Assembly: GCA_944470555.2 (NCBI GenBank)
Contig: OX104127.1
Location: 129,209,113-129,273,112, forward strand
Direction of reading: 5' to 3'
Origin: Heterobilharzia americana
Lineage: Eukaryota; Platyhelminthes; Trematoda; Strigeidida; Schistosomatidae
DNA length: 64,000 bases
Both the position numbers and the translations under genes were made by a program. Below the pieces are notes generated by a model. That model was not told where the DNA came from, searched no databases, and saw only the letters and a program-made list of their open reading frames with translations. Positions 54,132 to 59,028 of this stretch are shown here, one piece after another (the first letter of the stretch is position 1; every line of letters starts with the position of its first letter).

Positions 54132-56635
54132 GATGAAATTTTTTTAATATTATATTTAGTTCTGAACTTTCTTTTACCCTCTCTTTTGGACGATATGATT
54201 TGTTGATGACTGAGAAATGTGTTACTAATTACCTCGATTCAAACAAAACCTAGGATAGCTCTATCGTATACACAGAATGTCCTTCATTTTCCCGACTTGT
54301 AGTATGTTAAACTAGGACTACTCATCAGCCTTTATTTGTGATATTAAATAGCCACACTGTTACGATATTTCTTAACCTCTAGCGATTTGCTAAATACTCA
54401 TAATATATAAGACTTAGATAAACCGGATAACTAGTCAGCCGGTCAATAAAGATTTCAGCTCTGAGATTACTGCGAAACAGTCCAAATCCCCACACAATAT
54501 TTTTTATCAAGGTAAGAGATATTAGGATGGCAGAGGAAGAAAAACGAAAGACAATAGCCAAGATTAGCAGGAATTTCTGAAAAGCCAACAAGGAATAAAG
54601 CAATAACGAAATCCAGTATGACGATAAAAACAAAGACAATGTGTGGATGCATCCCCGCCACTAACATCGATTCTGAGCCATATGAACTACAGTCTACAAC
54701 TTCCAACTTCATTCGCCACGTGGACATTAACCGGGAACTCTACACTTTTTTACACGGTCCAAATATATAGTCAAACTGTGAATTGACACGATATTCTAGT
54801 CTAGCTGTCTACAACCACTTTATAGCGTGAACTTAATTCAGCTGGCATCAATTTATTGTTCAGACGATTACTAGACATTGTGACACATTCAAGCCATCTG
54901 AGTCGATGAAGGTTCGCAACCTGACCTCTTCTACATCTCCCCATCTCACTTTTACGCTACTGATTTGGTGGCATGACGACACAGCTTATGCTACGAAGGT
55001 AATGATGGTCAAACACCCAAAGCCTCTTTATGTCCTTTACCTTTAATCGCCACCCTTTACTCACTTAGTGGAAAAGAGCGAACTACAGTTAAGGATGCTC
55101 GACCTTTAATAGCCAATGGGACATGATGGCAGTACCATAAGCGGCAAAGAATGGTGACAGCTAGACAAGTCTTTTGTGTCTGTGGAGAGATTTCGTCAAT
55201 CACTAACAGACAGAAGCTGACGCGACGTGAAGCTGTGGATCACTGGCTTAGGTAGTTAACTCAACTAGTGGGTGGCGAGTTTGAACCTCACTCCGTGTAC
55301 CAAGGTTTGAGCAGATAAGTAGTATCACTAACCCCCAAGCAACAGGTGTGGCTCACTGCCTACTGCATGAACGCACATGAAGTTACTGCGTAAATGCTGG
55401 TTAGATTTCGATTCAACTCAAAAGTGAGTGAGGTAGACAATGTGCCCAACCACTTCACTCAGTTGTAAGACGGCGAGCTAATTTGGACAAGCTCTGGAGT
55501 AAAAATTCTCATTCAGGTGATGAGAAAGACACTTCAATCTTCCTAGGTAAACTAATTTATCATCAAAATATCATAAGGTTTACAAACTAAGATTGAAAAT
55601 CGAAAGGAAAAATTTGATTAAGTCACACATAATAAAAATGAACCATAGCGATTCAAAAATGAGAACCAGCCACATTCTAGGTAAGGAAGGCAATTTGGCT
55701 GGAGGTCCAGAAATCTCACTGGTGAAAGTGAAACACTATAAATGAGGTAAGACTGGGTTAGAAGAATACCTACGGTGATCAGATCAACATGGGGCACAAT
55801 AAATGAAGCCATTAAACTTGGGTTTAAGGCAATATGAGTTGCAGTCTATAATACTTTTGAAATCAGAGATTGAAAACTAAGTTAAATTGCTTAAAATCGA
55901 TCACAATGAAGCGTTTGGATTCACTTTTCACCATCTTAGCACTTTCCCATTCACCTTACTCATTACACCTATTAATAATTTCAAAGTACAACAACCTGAA
56001 CAGAACTGCAAAATAAGGTTTCTAACCATTCTATCAGGCCTAGAATATTGCTCTACCAAAGACAATATATAGGGTCAGTGTGTTGCTTATTTAAGCAATC
56101 AGCAGAAACCGTGAGAATTAAAAGAGTGAAGCATACGGTCGGTTAAACCGAGTTTTCCCAAGATTAAAACATTATTGTCCTGAAAGCAAAACACCAAACA
56201 CTGTGGTTCGAAAAGTGAAAAAGTAGTGAAAATTGGCTGCTAGGTAGCAACAATTGTTACCTTTATGCATTTCACCCCTTGTTTTTCTGATACAAGCCCT
56301 TCAGGGAGCTCACGAAGAAACAACTTCAAAACACCTGCCAGAGCATATATATCAACATTTCCCAGAGAGGAAAGATCTTCTGCTGCTGATATCTGGAAAG
56401 TACTTTTGAGTGCTTCGATTAATTTAGCACTCCCATTGATACGAAAAATTCCTTGTGAACTTAGCCCATTTGCAAGCAAGTATTCGCAGATATTTTTGAC
56501 AATACGAGGAACTGGTTTTACGGAATCTCGATCAAGAAGAACTTTTAGAGGCACACCGAAATTGTCTGCGGTTTGTACCAAAGTTTTTCTTTTAGATTTT
56601 GGGCTAGTGTTTATTTTGCGTACAAGTCTGTCCAT
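18912..56635 (-). CDS. FAM13: FAM13-family RhoGAP protein, complete gene of 10 coding exons
   Basis: Spliced model: join of 56261-56635, 47692-47904, 45030-45676, 44096-44879, 39843-40370, 37581-37916, 35733-36185, 33881-34446, 27651-27778 and 18912-19072 on the minus strand, 1396 residues plus TGA. All nine introns have GT donors and AG acceptors, and all phases join without a stop. Residues about 26-196 form a RhoGAP domain, a module that stimulates GTP hydrolysis by Rho-family GTPases at membranes or the cytoskeleton. The Arg finger (R65 in GIFRINGS) is present. Residues about 200-1110 are Ser/Thr/Asn/Pro-rich, low in complexity and probably disordered. Residues 1122-1155 (YGRP, then YERYRQVKR) and 1302-1375 (MYKEKKN, then [12 protein letters not shown]) match, from my memory of the family, the two C-terminal blocks of vertebrate FAM13A/B/C. 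The start ATG follows an in-frame TAA 24 bases upstream. The splice structure is read from sequence only; extra 5' noncoding exons or alternative exons are possible. Confidence 0.9.
19270..20190 (+). pseudogene. BEL/Pao LTR-retrotransposon integrase remnant
   Basis: Plus strand in FAM13 intron 9. [20 protein letters not shown] (about 19330) matches the 'VDYFGP..V.R.R...KRY' start of BEL/Pao integrases. [20 protein letters not shown] and [31 protein letters not shown] (19594-19790) are the C-terminal integrase stretch, followed by YKRYKQ and a WPRGRV-like tail. It is broken by stops and frameshifts, and the DDE catalytic region is too damaged to read. The known BEL/Pao element of S. mansoni (Sinbad) is a natural comparison. 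I did not find LTRs with confidence; 20400-20600 could contain part of one. Confidence 0.75.
20191..21186. other. No clear feature
   Basis: Intronic. It may include the BEL/Pao 3' untranslated part or an LTR. I see no coding sequence or other repeat that I can name. Confidence 0.4.
21187..22370 (-). pseudogene. RTE-clade retrotransposon 3' half, copy A
   Basis: Minus strand. RT motifs [16 protein letters not shown], then LKYADDIAY (near 22200, catalytic YADD kept), [38 protein letters not shown]; then after a 50-base alien piece, [37 protein letters not shown] and [12 protein letters not shown]. The 3' end lies at about 21187 (gagttagtacattgat on the element strand). Positions 21187-21896 are nearly identical to 25431-26140. 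Stops and frameshifts are present, so it is inactive. Confidence 0.87.
21897..21950. other. Foreign segment inside RTE copy A
   Basis: 'ctcctaggtggatgcctcgatat' interrupts the RTE protein reading between IH and KAEDMK. Copy B has ordinary RTE sequence here. The same words (ggctcctactcggatacctcgatatt) occur in the arms of the fold-back at 23437-23911, so it is probably a piece of that repeat. Confidence 0.6.
22371..23234. other. No recognised feature
   Basis: AT-rich intronic sequence. The open frame at 22330-22578 is partly an antisense shadow of the RTE copy. Confidence 0.5.
23240..23420 (-). repeat. Smalpha-type SINE with hammerhead motif, copy 3
   Basis: Minus strand: actggcttagcggttgac, ggttcgagtctcagtggg (B-box), then ggttgacgaatctcagacaggacgaaatgcgcgtcttggatt. 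GAAA is intact, but C3 is U (UUGACGA, plus 23298-23304). Confidence 0.82.
23437..23911. repeat. Fold-back: 125-bp inverted arms flanking a Smalpha copy
   Basis: The left arm 23437-23562 and right arm 23786-23911 are inverted copies, roughly 75-80% identical by eye. Shared words include gatatacttgtaattctcc, gttgg..atgggctcc and tcgatat..cttgaatattta. The 223-bp centre is a Smalpha-type sequence. Either a SINE inserted into the loop of a fold-back element, or two inverted copies trapped it. Confidence 0.72.
23575..23785. repeat. Smalpha-type SINE, composite copy 4 with two hammerhead cores
   Basis: The left part (23579-23640) reads on the minus strand as agctgatgagtcccgaatgagacaaaacgcgcgtc. 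CUGAUGA is intact but G12 is A. The right part (23640-23785) is plus-oriented with gttcgagtctcagtggg and ttgacgagtcctaaataagatgg, where C3 is U and GAAA is degraded. The copy is thus a partial head-to-head joining. Confidence 0.72.
24150..24660 (+). pseudogene. RTE-clade fragment (endonuclease-RT linker)
   Basis: Plus strand: [71 protein letters not shown], then after a frameshift SLRVDREEW (stop), [20 protein letters not shown] and [16 protein letters not shown]. The linker is about 90% identical at protein level to the minus-strand fragment at 15986-16390. Only this internal part is present. Confidence 0.82.
24661..25430. other. No recognised feature
   Basis: AT-rich intron. The 92-residue frame at 24957-25235 is Lys-rich with no domain I recognise. 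Confidence 0.45.
25431..26330 (-). pseudogene. RTE-clade retrotransposon 3' end, copy B
   Basis: Minus strand. [12 protein letters not shown] and FDIWQL (26229-26140) are diverged from copy A. From 26140 downward, the sequence ([40 protein letters not shown] and the 3' UTR) is almost base-for-base copy A at a constant offset of 4244 with no net indel. I count about four differences over 710 bases. The 5' part ends near 26330. Inactive. Confidence 0.87.
26331..27650. other. No clear feature
   Basis: Intronic, AT-rich. The stretch near 27350-27540 (agaccagagtgacctaa) shares short words with 49540-49660 and may be an old unnamed repeat. Nothing else is seen. Confidence 0.4.
27651..27778 (-). 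CDS. FAM13: FAM13 exon 9: start of C-terminal coiled coil
   Basis: A 128-base exon with phase-2 entry and phase-1 exit. Its leading G completes codon 1301 (CT+G, Leu) and its last G joins GG of exon 10 (Gly1344). It encodes [17 protein letters not shown] and a charged helix ending ENNIQRLL. In FAM13 proteins this corresponds to the charged helix that precedes the second G-R motif. The acceptor is atacttccag and the donor is TTATTAG before gtatag. It is isolated between introns of 6.1 and 8.6 kb, and only the phase and family match make it recognisable. Confidence 0.88.
27779..33046. other. FAM13 intron 8, unique part
   Basis: AT-rich. A minus-strand frame open from 29664 to 29354 (including [34 protein letters not shown]) looks less repetitive than most chance frames but does not fit the phase of the gene. 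No other features are recognised. Confidence 0.45.
33047..33720 (-). pseudogene. RTE-clade retrotransposon 3' fragment with internal deletion
   Basis: Minus strand: [54 protein letters not shown], then directly CKLPIWGL and the 3' UTR (ending at about 33047 with the shared 'actcgcacacaagtgc' block). The RT catalytic YADD reads HADN. The region between RT motif 5 and the last residues of the ORF, present in copies A and B, is deleted at about 33300. Confidence 0.82.
33881..34446 (-). CDS. FAM13: FAM13 exon 8: first conserved C-terminal block
   Basis: Encodes residues 1113-1300 plus CT of codon 1301. It opens with a helix ([18 protein letters not shown]), then YGRP (1131-1134) and [14 protein letters not shown] (1143-1156). 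This is the FAM13 signature of a short helix, a G-R-P turn and a basic helix. The acceptor is tatttattacag and the donor is CAGCT before gtaaga. The tail is acidic/polar ([18 protein letters not shown]), similar in character to the acidic insert between the two conserved blocks of FAM13 proteins. An unspliced reading would stop two bases into the intron (TAA). Confidence 0.92.
35207..35326. repeat. Perfect-type hairpin (33-bp inverted arms)
   Basis: The left arm 35207-35239 (cttgtattatccc..gaatt) and right arm 35294-35326 are complementary at all but one position, with a 54-base loop. Words in the loop (gaccgaattagtcggcctct) resemble the arms of the fold-back at 23.4-23.9 kb (atcgaattgactg). 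It may be an internal-deletion derivative of that family. Confidence 0.8.
35378..35535 (+). repeat. Smalpha-type SINE, copy 5
   Basis: Head gactcagtagtctggtggataacgctctgg, then gttcaagtcttggtggg, ggcaggtacatccag, ttgatgagtcccgaacatgatgac and ttctggattccactactagcca. C3 is U and the GAAA box is lost, so it is a dead ribozyme. It immediately follows the hairpin. Confidence 0.82.
35733..36185 (-). CDS. FAM13: FAM13 exon 7: linker ending before the FAM13 block
   Basis: Encodes residues 962-1112 in phase 0. The acceptor is ccattacag before AAT and the donor is GACCAG before gtatgt. Ser/Asn-rich sequence is followed by an amphipathic stretch near the end ([19 protein letters not shown], then [10 protein letters not shown]). 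This leads directly into the conserved block of exon 8. Confidence 0.89.
36670..37030 (+). pseudogene. RTE-clade retrotransposon 3' fragment, plus strand
   Basis: Plus strand: [13 protein letters not shown], then [16 protein letters not shown] reading (36760-36800), [15 protein letters not shown] and the closing GVRRWTH-type region. It is the opposite strand to most other RTE fragments in the gene. Frameshifted and short. Confidence 0.72.
37581..37916 (-). CDS. FAM13: FAM13 exon 6: basic linker
   Basis: Encodes residues 850-961 in phase 0. The acceptor is attactcag before TCA and the donor is GATAAC before gtgagt. The first part is Arg/Lys-rich ([13 protein letters not shown]), which could be a nuclear localisation signal or a 14-3-3/kinase-type site (RRQNS). 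The rest is Ser/Pro/Thr-rich. This is inferred from composition only. Confidence 0.87.
38175..38262 (+). repeat. Smalpha-type 3' fragment with complete hammerhead core, copy 6
   Basis: aactgacgagatccaaaacggacgaaatgtgggttcc: the core CUGACGA (38200-38206) and GAAA (38221-38224) are both intact. Stem II is gatcc/ggac with a possible bulged A. The tRNA-like head is gone and stem I pairing looks weak. Confidence 0.65.
38398..38570 (-). repeat. tRNA-like SINE in FAM13 intron 5
   Basis: On the minus strand: ctgaactccgacccagttgctg, the B-box GGTCCGATCCCTGG, and then the shared tail (ggggtcccacaataggacgaaacag). It is the best-preserved tRNA-like head of this family in the window. Confidence 0.7.
38685..39040 (+). 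repeat. tRNA-like SINE, long unit in FAM13 intron 5
   Basis: Matches 4240-4590 along its length: gttctaatgagaagtc, ggtagggccag, ctccgatccagtggctgagtg, the B-box ggtttcgacccctgg, and tail ttctccaactgacgtcagc. It lies about 115 bp from the minus-strand copy at 38.4 kb, giving a head-to-head pair. Confidence 0.7.
39041..39842. other. Intron, no recognised feature
   Basis: 3' part of FAM13 intron 5. Short words at 39130-39180 (tgtggatacatctgggccact) recur at 54640-54680, so an unnamed repeat tail is possible. Confidence 0.4.
39843..40370 (-). CDS. FAM13: FAM13 exon 5: linker
   Basis: Encodes residues 674-849 in phase 0. The reading frame is open across all 176 codons between the acceptor (ttattgtccgtag before GTC) and a consensus donor (TTTCC before gtaagt). 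It has no internal ATG-led open frame, so a simple ORF scan misses it and reports an overlapping frame instead. Residues are polar. The end ([19 protein letters not shown]) looks helical. I do not recognise a domain. Confidence 0.85.
40371..42229. other. Intron, no recognised feature
   Basis: Part of FAM13 intron 4. AT-rich, with no frame or repeat that I can support. Confidence 0.5.
42230..42400 (+). repeat. Smalpha-type SINE with hammerhead motif, copy 7
   Basis: tgactcagtggtctggtgg, the B-box taggttcgagtcttag, ggcaggtacatccag, then ctgacgaatcccaagtaggacagaacgcgc and ctggattccactgctagcca. CUGACGA (42331-42337) is intact and stem I (atccag/ctggat) pairs fully, but the GAA box is scrambled (gacAGAAc). 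Confidence 0.85.
42415..42740 (+). pseudogene. RTE-clade retrotransposon 3' end, plus strand
   Basis: Plus strand: [40 protein letters not shown], then [40 protein letters not shown] and GDMAQN. These are the closing residues of RTE-type ORFs, with a stop after KVGSS. It follows directly after Smalpha copy 7. Confidence 0.8.
42941..43002. repeat. (GAT)n microsatellite
   Basis: About 20 trinucleotide units. On the minus strand it reads as poly-His, an artefact and not a gene. Confidence 0.95.
43003..44095. other. Intron, no recognised feature
   Basis: Remaining part of FAM13 intron 4, directly before the exon 4 donor. Nothing recognised. Confidence 0.5.
44096..44879 (-). CDS. FAM13: FAM13 exon 4: Ser/Thr-rich linker
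   Basis: Encodes R412 (split codon) and residues 413-673. The intron to exon 3 is only 150 bp, in contrast to the kilobase introns elsewhere in the gene. The acceptor is tttccacacag and the donor is CAGCAG before gttagt. The sequence is hydrophilic and rich in Ser, Thr, Asn and Pro, with no domain I recognise. It ends in a short helix-like stretch ([12 protein letters not shown]). At 261 codons it is the longest exon of the gene. Confidence 0.9.
45030..45676 (-). CDS. FAM13: FAM13 exon 3: linker after RhoGAP
   Basis: Encodes residues 197-411 plus two bases of codon 412. It begins [18 protein letters not shown], which closes the RhoGAP helical bundle, then turns into Ser/Pro/Asn-rich sequence. 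The acceptor is tttgcaag before GTT and the donor is AATAG before gtgggt. The AG overhang joins exon 4 (G) to make an Arg codon. Open over 215 codons in an AT-rich background, which supports real coding. Confidence 0.9.
46007..47500 (-). pseudogene. RTE-clade retrotransposon 3' half
   Basis: Minus strand: [56 protein letters not shown] (47078-46857), a degraded middle, then [24 protein letters not shown] 3' coding and a 3' UTR ending at about 46007 with the shared cgcacacaaatgcatcgg block. The catalytic YADD reads YAFV, so it is inactive. It is an older copy than A and B, with more substitutions. Confidence 0.82.
47692..47904 (-). CDS. FAM13: FAM13 exon 2: C-terminal half of RhoGAP
   Basis: Encodes residues 126-196, in phase 0 at both ends. 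The acceptor is ttcttaag before GTT and the donor is CAG before gtaagc. The motif run [21 protein letters not shown] (173-176) and LGIIFGP (180-186) is the second half of a RhoGAP fold. The position of the Asn conserved in many RhoGAPs (NLAxxFGP) is Ser (S179) here. Intron 1 upstream is about 8.4 kb and contains the complete RTE insertion at 50.5-53.6 kb. Confidence 0.92.
47905..48796. other. Intron, no recognised feature
   Basis: 3' end of FAM13 intron 1. The 75-residue frame at 48322-48549 has no domain I recognise. Confidence 0.45.
48797..48962 (+). repeat. Smalpha-type SINE with intact hammerhead core, copy 8
   Basis: gagtcagtagcctagtggataacgctctgg, a B-box region, ccaggtacacctcg, then ctgaagagctccaaatagaacgaaatgcgcatcctgggttcgactgctagcca. 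The core is CUGAAGA (48907-48913) and GAAA (48928-48931), all invariant bases kept. Stem II is weakened (gctc/gaac) and stem I has one mismatch. Of the eight copies it is the most nearly complete. Confidence 0.82.
48963..50486. other. Intron, no recognised feature
   Basis: AT-rich sequence between a SINE and the RTE insertion. 49540-49660 shares short words with 27350-27540. Confidence 0.45.
50487..50498. repeat. Target-site duplication, left copy
   Basis: CACATACTTCAT, identical to 53643-53654 and directly abutting the RTE element at 50499-53642. Confidence 0.85.
50499..53642 (+). mobile_element. Near full-length RTE-clade (SR2-like) retrotransposon, inactive
   Basis: A 3144-bp insertion in FAM13 intron 1, opposite to the gene. 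After a short 5' [18 protein letters not shown] (about 50625, endonuclease start), [42 protein letters not shown] (in place of ILMGDLN), KSQIDFISI; linker [20 protein letters not shown] (51767 on); [19 protein letters not shown] (52078-52130), [58 protein letters not shown] (in place of FADD), [21 protein letters not shown]-terminal [31 protein letters not shown] and [10 protein letters not shown]. It ends in an AATAATGATAATAAT tail, typical of RTE. Many frameshifts and stops, plus the FADD to FADH change, make it non-coding today. Confidence 0.92.
53643..53654. repeat. Target-site duplication, right copy
   Basis: CACATACTTCAT directly after the AT-rich tail of the RTE element. A perfect 12-base match to the left copy. 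Confidence 0.85.
53655..54849. other. Intron with (TA)n tract
   Basis: AT-rich. It holds the (TA)n tract at 54095-54128. 54640-54700 shares words with 39130-39180. No coding sequence is seen. Confidence 0.45.
54095..54128. repeat. (TA)n microsatellite
   Basis: About 17 TA units in FAM13 intron 1. Confidence 0.95.
54850..55250 (-). pseudogene. Highly diverged RTE-clade fragment
   Basis: Minus strand, mixed frames: [22 protein letters not shown], then [13 protein letters not shown] (near 54920). The order resembles the RTE C-terminal region (ETWPLR, FDHRCLR, RLRWLGH). No frame stays open for long. The call rests on faint word-level similarity. Confidence 0.5.
55250..55480 (+). repeat. Possible tRNA-like SINE of another family
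   Basis: actggcttaggtagttaact (A-box-like) and gcgagtttgaacctcactcc (B-box-like) are spaced as in tRNA-derived SINEs. The body (ggtgtggctcactgcctactgc) does not match the other two SINE families here. No second copy occurs in the window. Confidence 0.45.
55481..56260. other. Intron, no recognised feature
   Basis: 5' end of FAM13 intron 1, directly after the exon 1 donor. Nothing recognised. Confidence 0.5.
56261..56635 (-). CDS. FAM13: FAM13 exon 1: start codon and N-terminal half of RhoGAP
   Basis: Encodes residues 1-125. A short basic leader (residues 1-25) is followed by FGVPL, then [12 protein letters not shown], the Arg-finger motif GIFRINGS (R65) and [11 protein letters not shown] (residues 104-114). 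This is the usual order of RhoGAP helices A to E. The exon ends at AAG followed by the donor gtaaca, in phase 0. An in-frame TAA lies 24 bases upstream of the ATG, so this Met is the most likely start. No signal peptide or membrane segment is seen. Confidence 0.93.
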
Positions 56636-57000
56636 TTTATTGATAGCATGAGATATTTAACAGATCTACACTCAGCTCAAGTCACCATCTTCTAGCTACC
56701 AGAAAATAGCAACAGAGGAATACAATAACCTTGTCAGCAGAAGACATTCGGTTACCGCGCCGCGGATGAGCGTACATCAGATATCCATACATAAACGCAT
56801 TTCAAGGACCATATTCTAAAGTCCAACACCAACTATCCGAGTAGAAGAAACTTGTAGTTTGGAGTTCTTGCTTCTGAGTCTGGATGGTTATGTCTTTTTT
56901 TATTATACTCCTTTAGTGATAGCAGAAGTTTTTACATTTTGCCCACTTACTCATTTGAAGATAGTACAATATCCAATATTTTTTTTAACGAGCTAGTGTA
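56636..57000 (-). promoter_or_regulatory. FAM13: Presumed 5' UTR or promoter region of FAM13
   Basis: This lies directly upstream of the start codon on the gene strand, with an in-frame TAA 24 bases before the ATG. I see no convincing TATA box or trans-splice acceptor. Whether the 5' UTR is contiguous or starts from a distant noncoding exon cannot be told. Confidence 0.3.
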
Positions 57001-57862
57001 AACCAATTGATTTCTTCGCGCTCGCTTCTACGTCTTGCGGGACGGTTCCAGGTTTTCGGTGGATTCCGATGCATTAGGTCTACCCACTCGACTGCTGTAG
57101 CTCTGGTTAGCCCGACAGGCAGTTGGGTGTGGGTTAAATTTGTAAAGTGTTGTTGTTAGCTTGCTTTTCCTTTAAGGACTGCAGTGTAGATGGGTTCCAC
57201 AAGCGTCCTATCAGCAGACAATTGTTTGGACTGGTTGTAAAAATTTTATGGGAAATGGGTCCGGAGAGGTCAAGGGAGAGAAAGTGTAAAGAAAAATAAA
57301 TAGAAAAAGGGAGGGAAAAGACGATTAGGAAAAAGGAAACTCAGTCAGCAGGAAGAGGAGTAAACATCACTGTCGGACGGATGAAAATAGAGATATTAAT
57401 TCTATTTGTAGAAACTGTATCCGGAGGGCATGTCTATAGGGAAGTATAAGGTTGAGCCAGGTTTCCAGTGATAGTGATGTTACTGTAGCGTCACAAACCT
57501 CCCTAAAATCAATGGTTTAGGGTTTGACGACGTTCAACATTGATGCCGACCTTGAGAGTTTAACTGGACTCGCGAAGCTGAAGGCACCCGGTCAAGCATC
57601 CTCGCCATTTGGCACGCCTTTGTGTTACGTTGCCCTGCTCGTATTCGACTCTCTAGTCAGTTAGTTGGAACGCATCGGTATTTTGGCACAACCATCCAAA
57701 TGTACTACTCCATCGGACCACTCTATCGTGTTTTTCCTTGATCTCGTATTCCCGAGAATAAACAAGTCCGAATAATTAGTGATCGGTCTTCGCTTCTGTC
57801 ACGTTCGCACCACTACAATTCCCAAATTACAAAGTGTTTGATAATGAGTTGTCTGTGGTGAG
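57001..57862. repeat. GC-richer unidentified repeat block
   Basis: Clearly less AT-rich than the gene region. 57560-57840 (ending ttcccgagaataaacaag..cgttcgcaccact) has the look of an LTR 3' region with an AATAAA-like signal, but I found no partner LTR or dinucleotide ends. It could be the untranslated end of a CR1-like element instead. Confidence 0.4.
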
Positions 57863-58230
57863 TTAATAGGTTGTGTCAGCCTGGTTCATATCCCAGCTGG
57901 ATGAGCGTAAGCCGGGCATCGGTGCGTGACTGTCCAACCTCTTCTTGAAGCTGTCAACAGATGGAGCAGTAGCAATCTCGGCAGGCAATGCGTTACAGTG
58001 GCCGCAAACTCGCAGAGAGAAGAAGTGTGATCGCACACGAGCTTTCACCCTTTGATGGACGATTCTCCTTAGGTTGCCACGAGGATTGCCATAGTGGCCG
58101 TTCGGTAGGATTCCGCTGTTCAGACGACTTGGGTTACCTAGCATTTCGCAGGCCATTACCAAGTCACCACGCAATCTACAGTAGCTTAGGAGTAGAGTCC
58201 TAGATCTTTCAGCCTGTCCTCATCCAGATT
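57863..58230 (-). pseudogene. CR1-like retrotransposon, C-terminal fragment
   Basis: Minus strand: DRLKDLGLYS, frameshift, SYCRLRGDLVMACEMLGNPS, then RRIVHQRVKARVRSHFFSLR, VCGHCNALPAEIATAPSVDS, FKKRLDSH. This is the standard end of CR1/jockey-like ORF2 proteins (SFSLRVxxxWNxLPxxIVxAPSVxxFKxxLD). It is distinct in sequence from the similar end at 59029-59280. Confidence 0.82.
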
Positions 58231-59028
58231 TCAGAACAACGGGTACGTTTTTATTATCCAGAATAATGAAAACTACAAAGAAGGAACTTTTGTAATAATG
58301 GGTTAAAAATAATTTAGTTTATATCTATGGCGTGCCGGAGAAAATACTGAATAACCCCATAGCGTTTTGAAAAGTACGTTACTGATTCTATGCAACTCAC
58401 ATACAATCCTCTACGGAGTAGCGAGAATTCAAATACTCACTCTACTAAACACCTGTGGCACGCATGAGCCCTCCAGTATCCAATAGTGATAATGCTAGCG
58501 TAGAAAACTGATGGTTTTTGATCTCTTGAGTCTAGTTCTTAGGGCTTGGTTCGAGTTGTTCGGTTCACCCCTGCAATGGACGAGGAAATCCCCTCTGCTT
58601 TCCTGCTTTTAGCCTCGGTGAGGTGGACGTTTTGTGGGTTGGTAAGTTGTAATTTGTGGAGCGATTGGGACGCTACGGGTTGCTGAGCAGTTTGGGGAAC
58701 TGCCGTGACTCGTGTCTGTGTAGGTACCTGAAAGAGAATAGTAAGGTAGTGGTTAAAGAATGAAGAAGAGAAAAGAAAAAAAGAAAAAAATAAGGGACAG
58801 GAAAAAGGAAAGGAAGGGAAGGAGAAGAAAAGAAGTGGTGAAAAAGAGAAATGAGAACGAAGGAAAAGCATTTAGAAGTCGCGTGAATGGTAGCGTGGGT
58901 TTAGTTCCTACAGAAGAATTAGTAGGTAATGTGGGTGTATTAAGGAGGGAGGTAGTGAGTGGTAGTTAGGAGGGAGCTGGGGGCTAGTGAGGTTGGTGAC
59001 TACCTGAGTACGCCCGTGGTGGACCATG
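58231..59028. other. Spacer between CR1-like copies
   Basis: Contains a purine-rich stretch (58755-58870, aagaaaagaaaaa) that gives a Lys-rich shadow frame. The minus-strand reading TAVPQTAQQPVASQSLHKLQ near 58700-58620 could be a remnant of a CR1-like ORF1, but this is uncertain. Confidence 0.4.

Noticed and set aside
56265..56651. 128-residue plus-strand frame
   Set aside because: Antisense shadow of exon 1, whose minus-strand translation is a clear RhoGAP domain.
58539..58969. Lys-rich and Phe/Ser-rich frames on opposite strands
   Set aside because: Caused by a purine-rich tract (gaagaaaagaaaaaa). No domain is visible.
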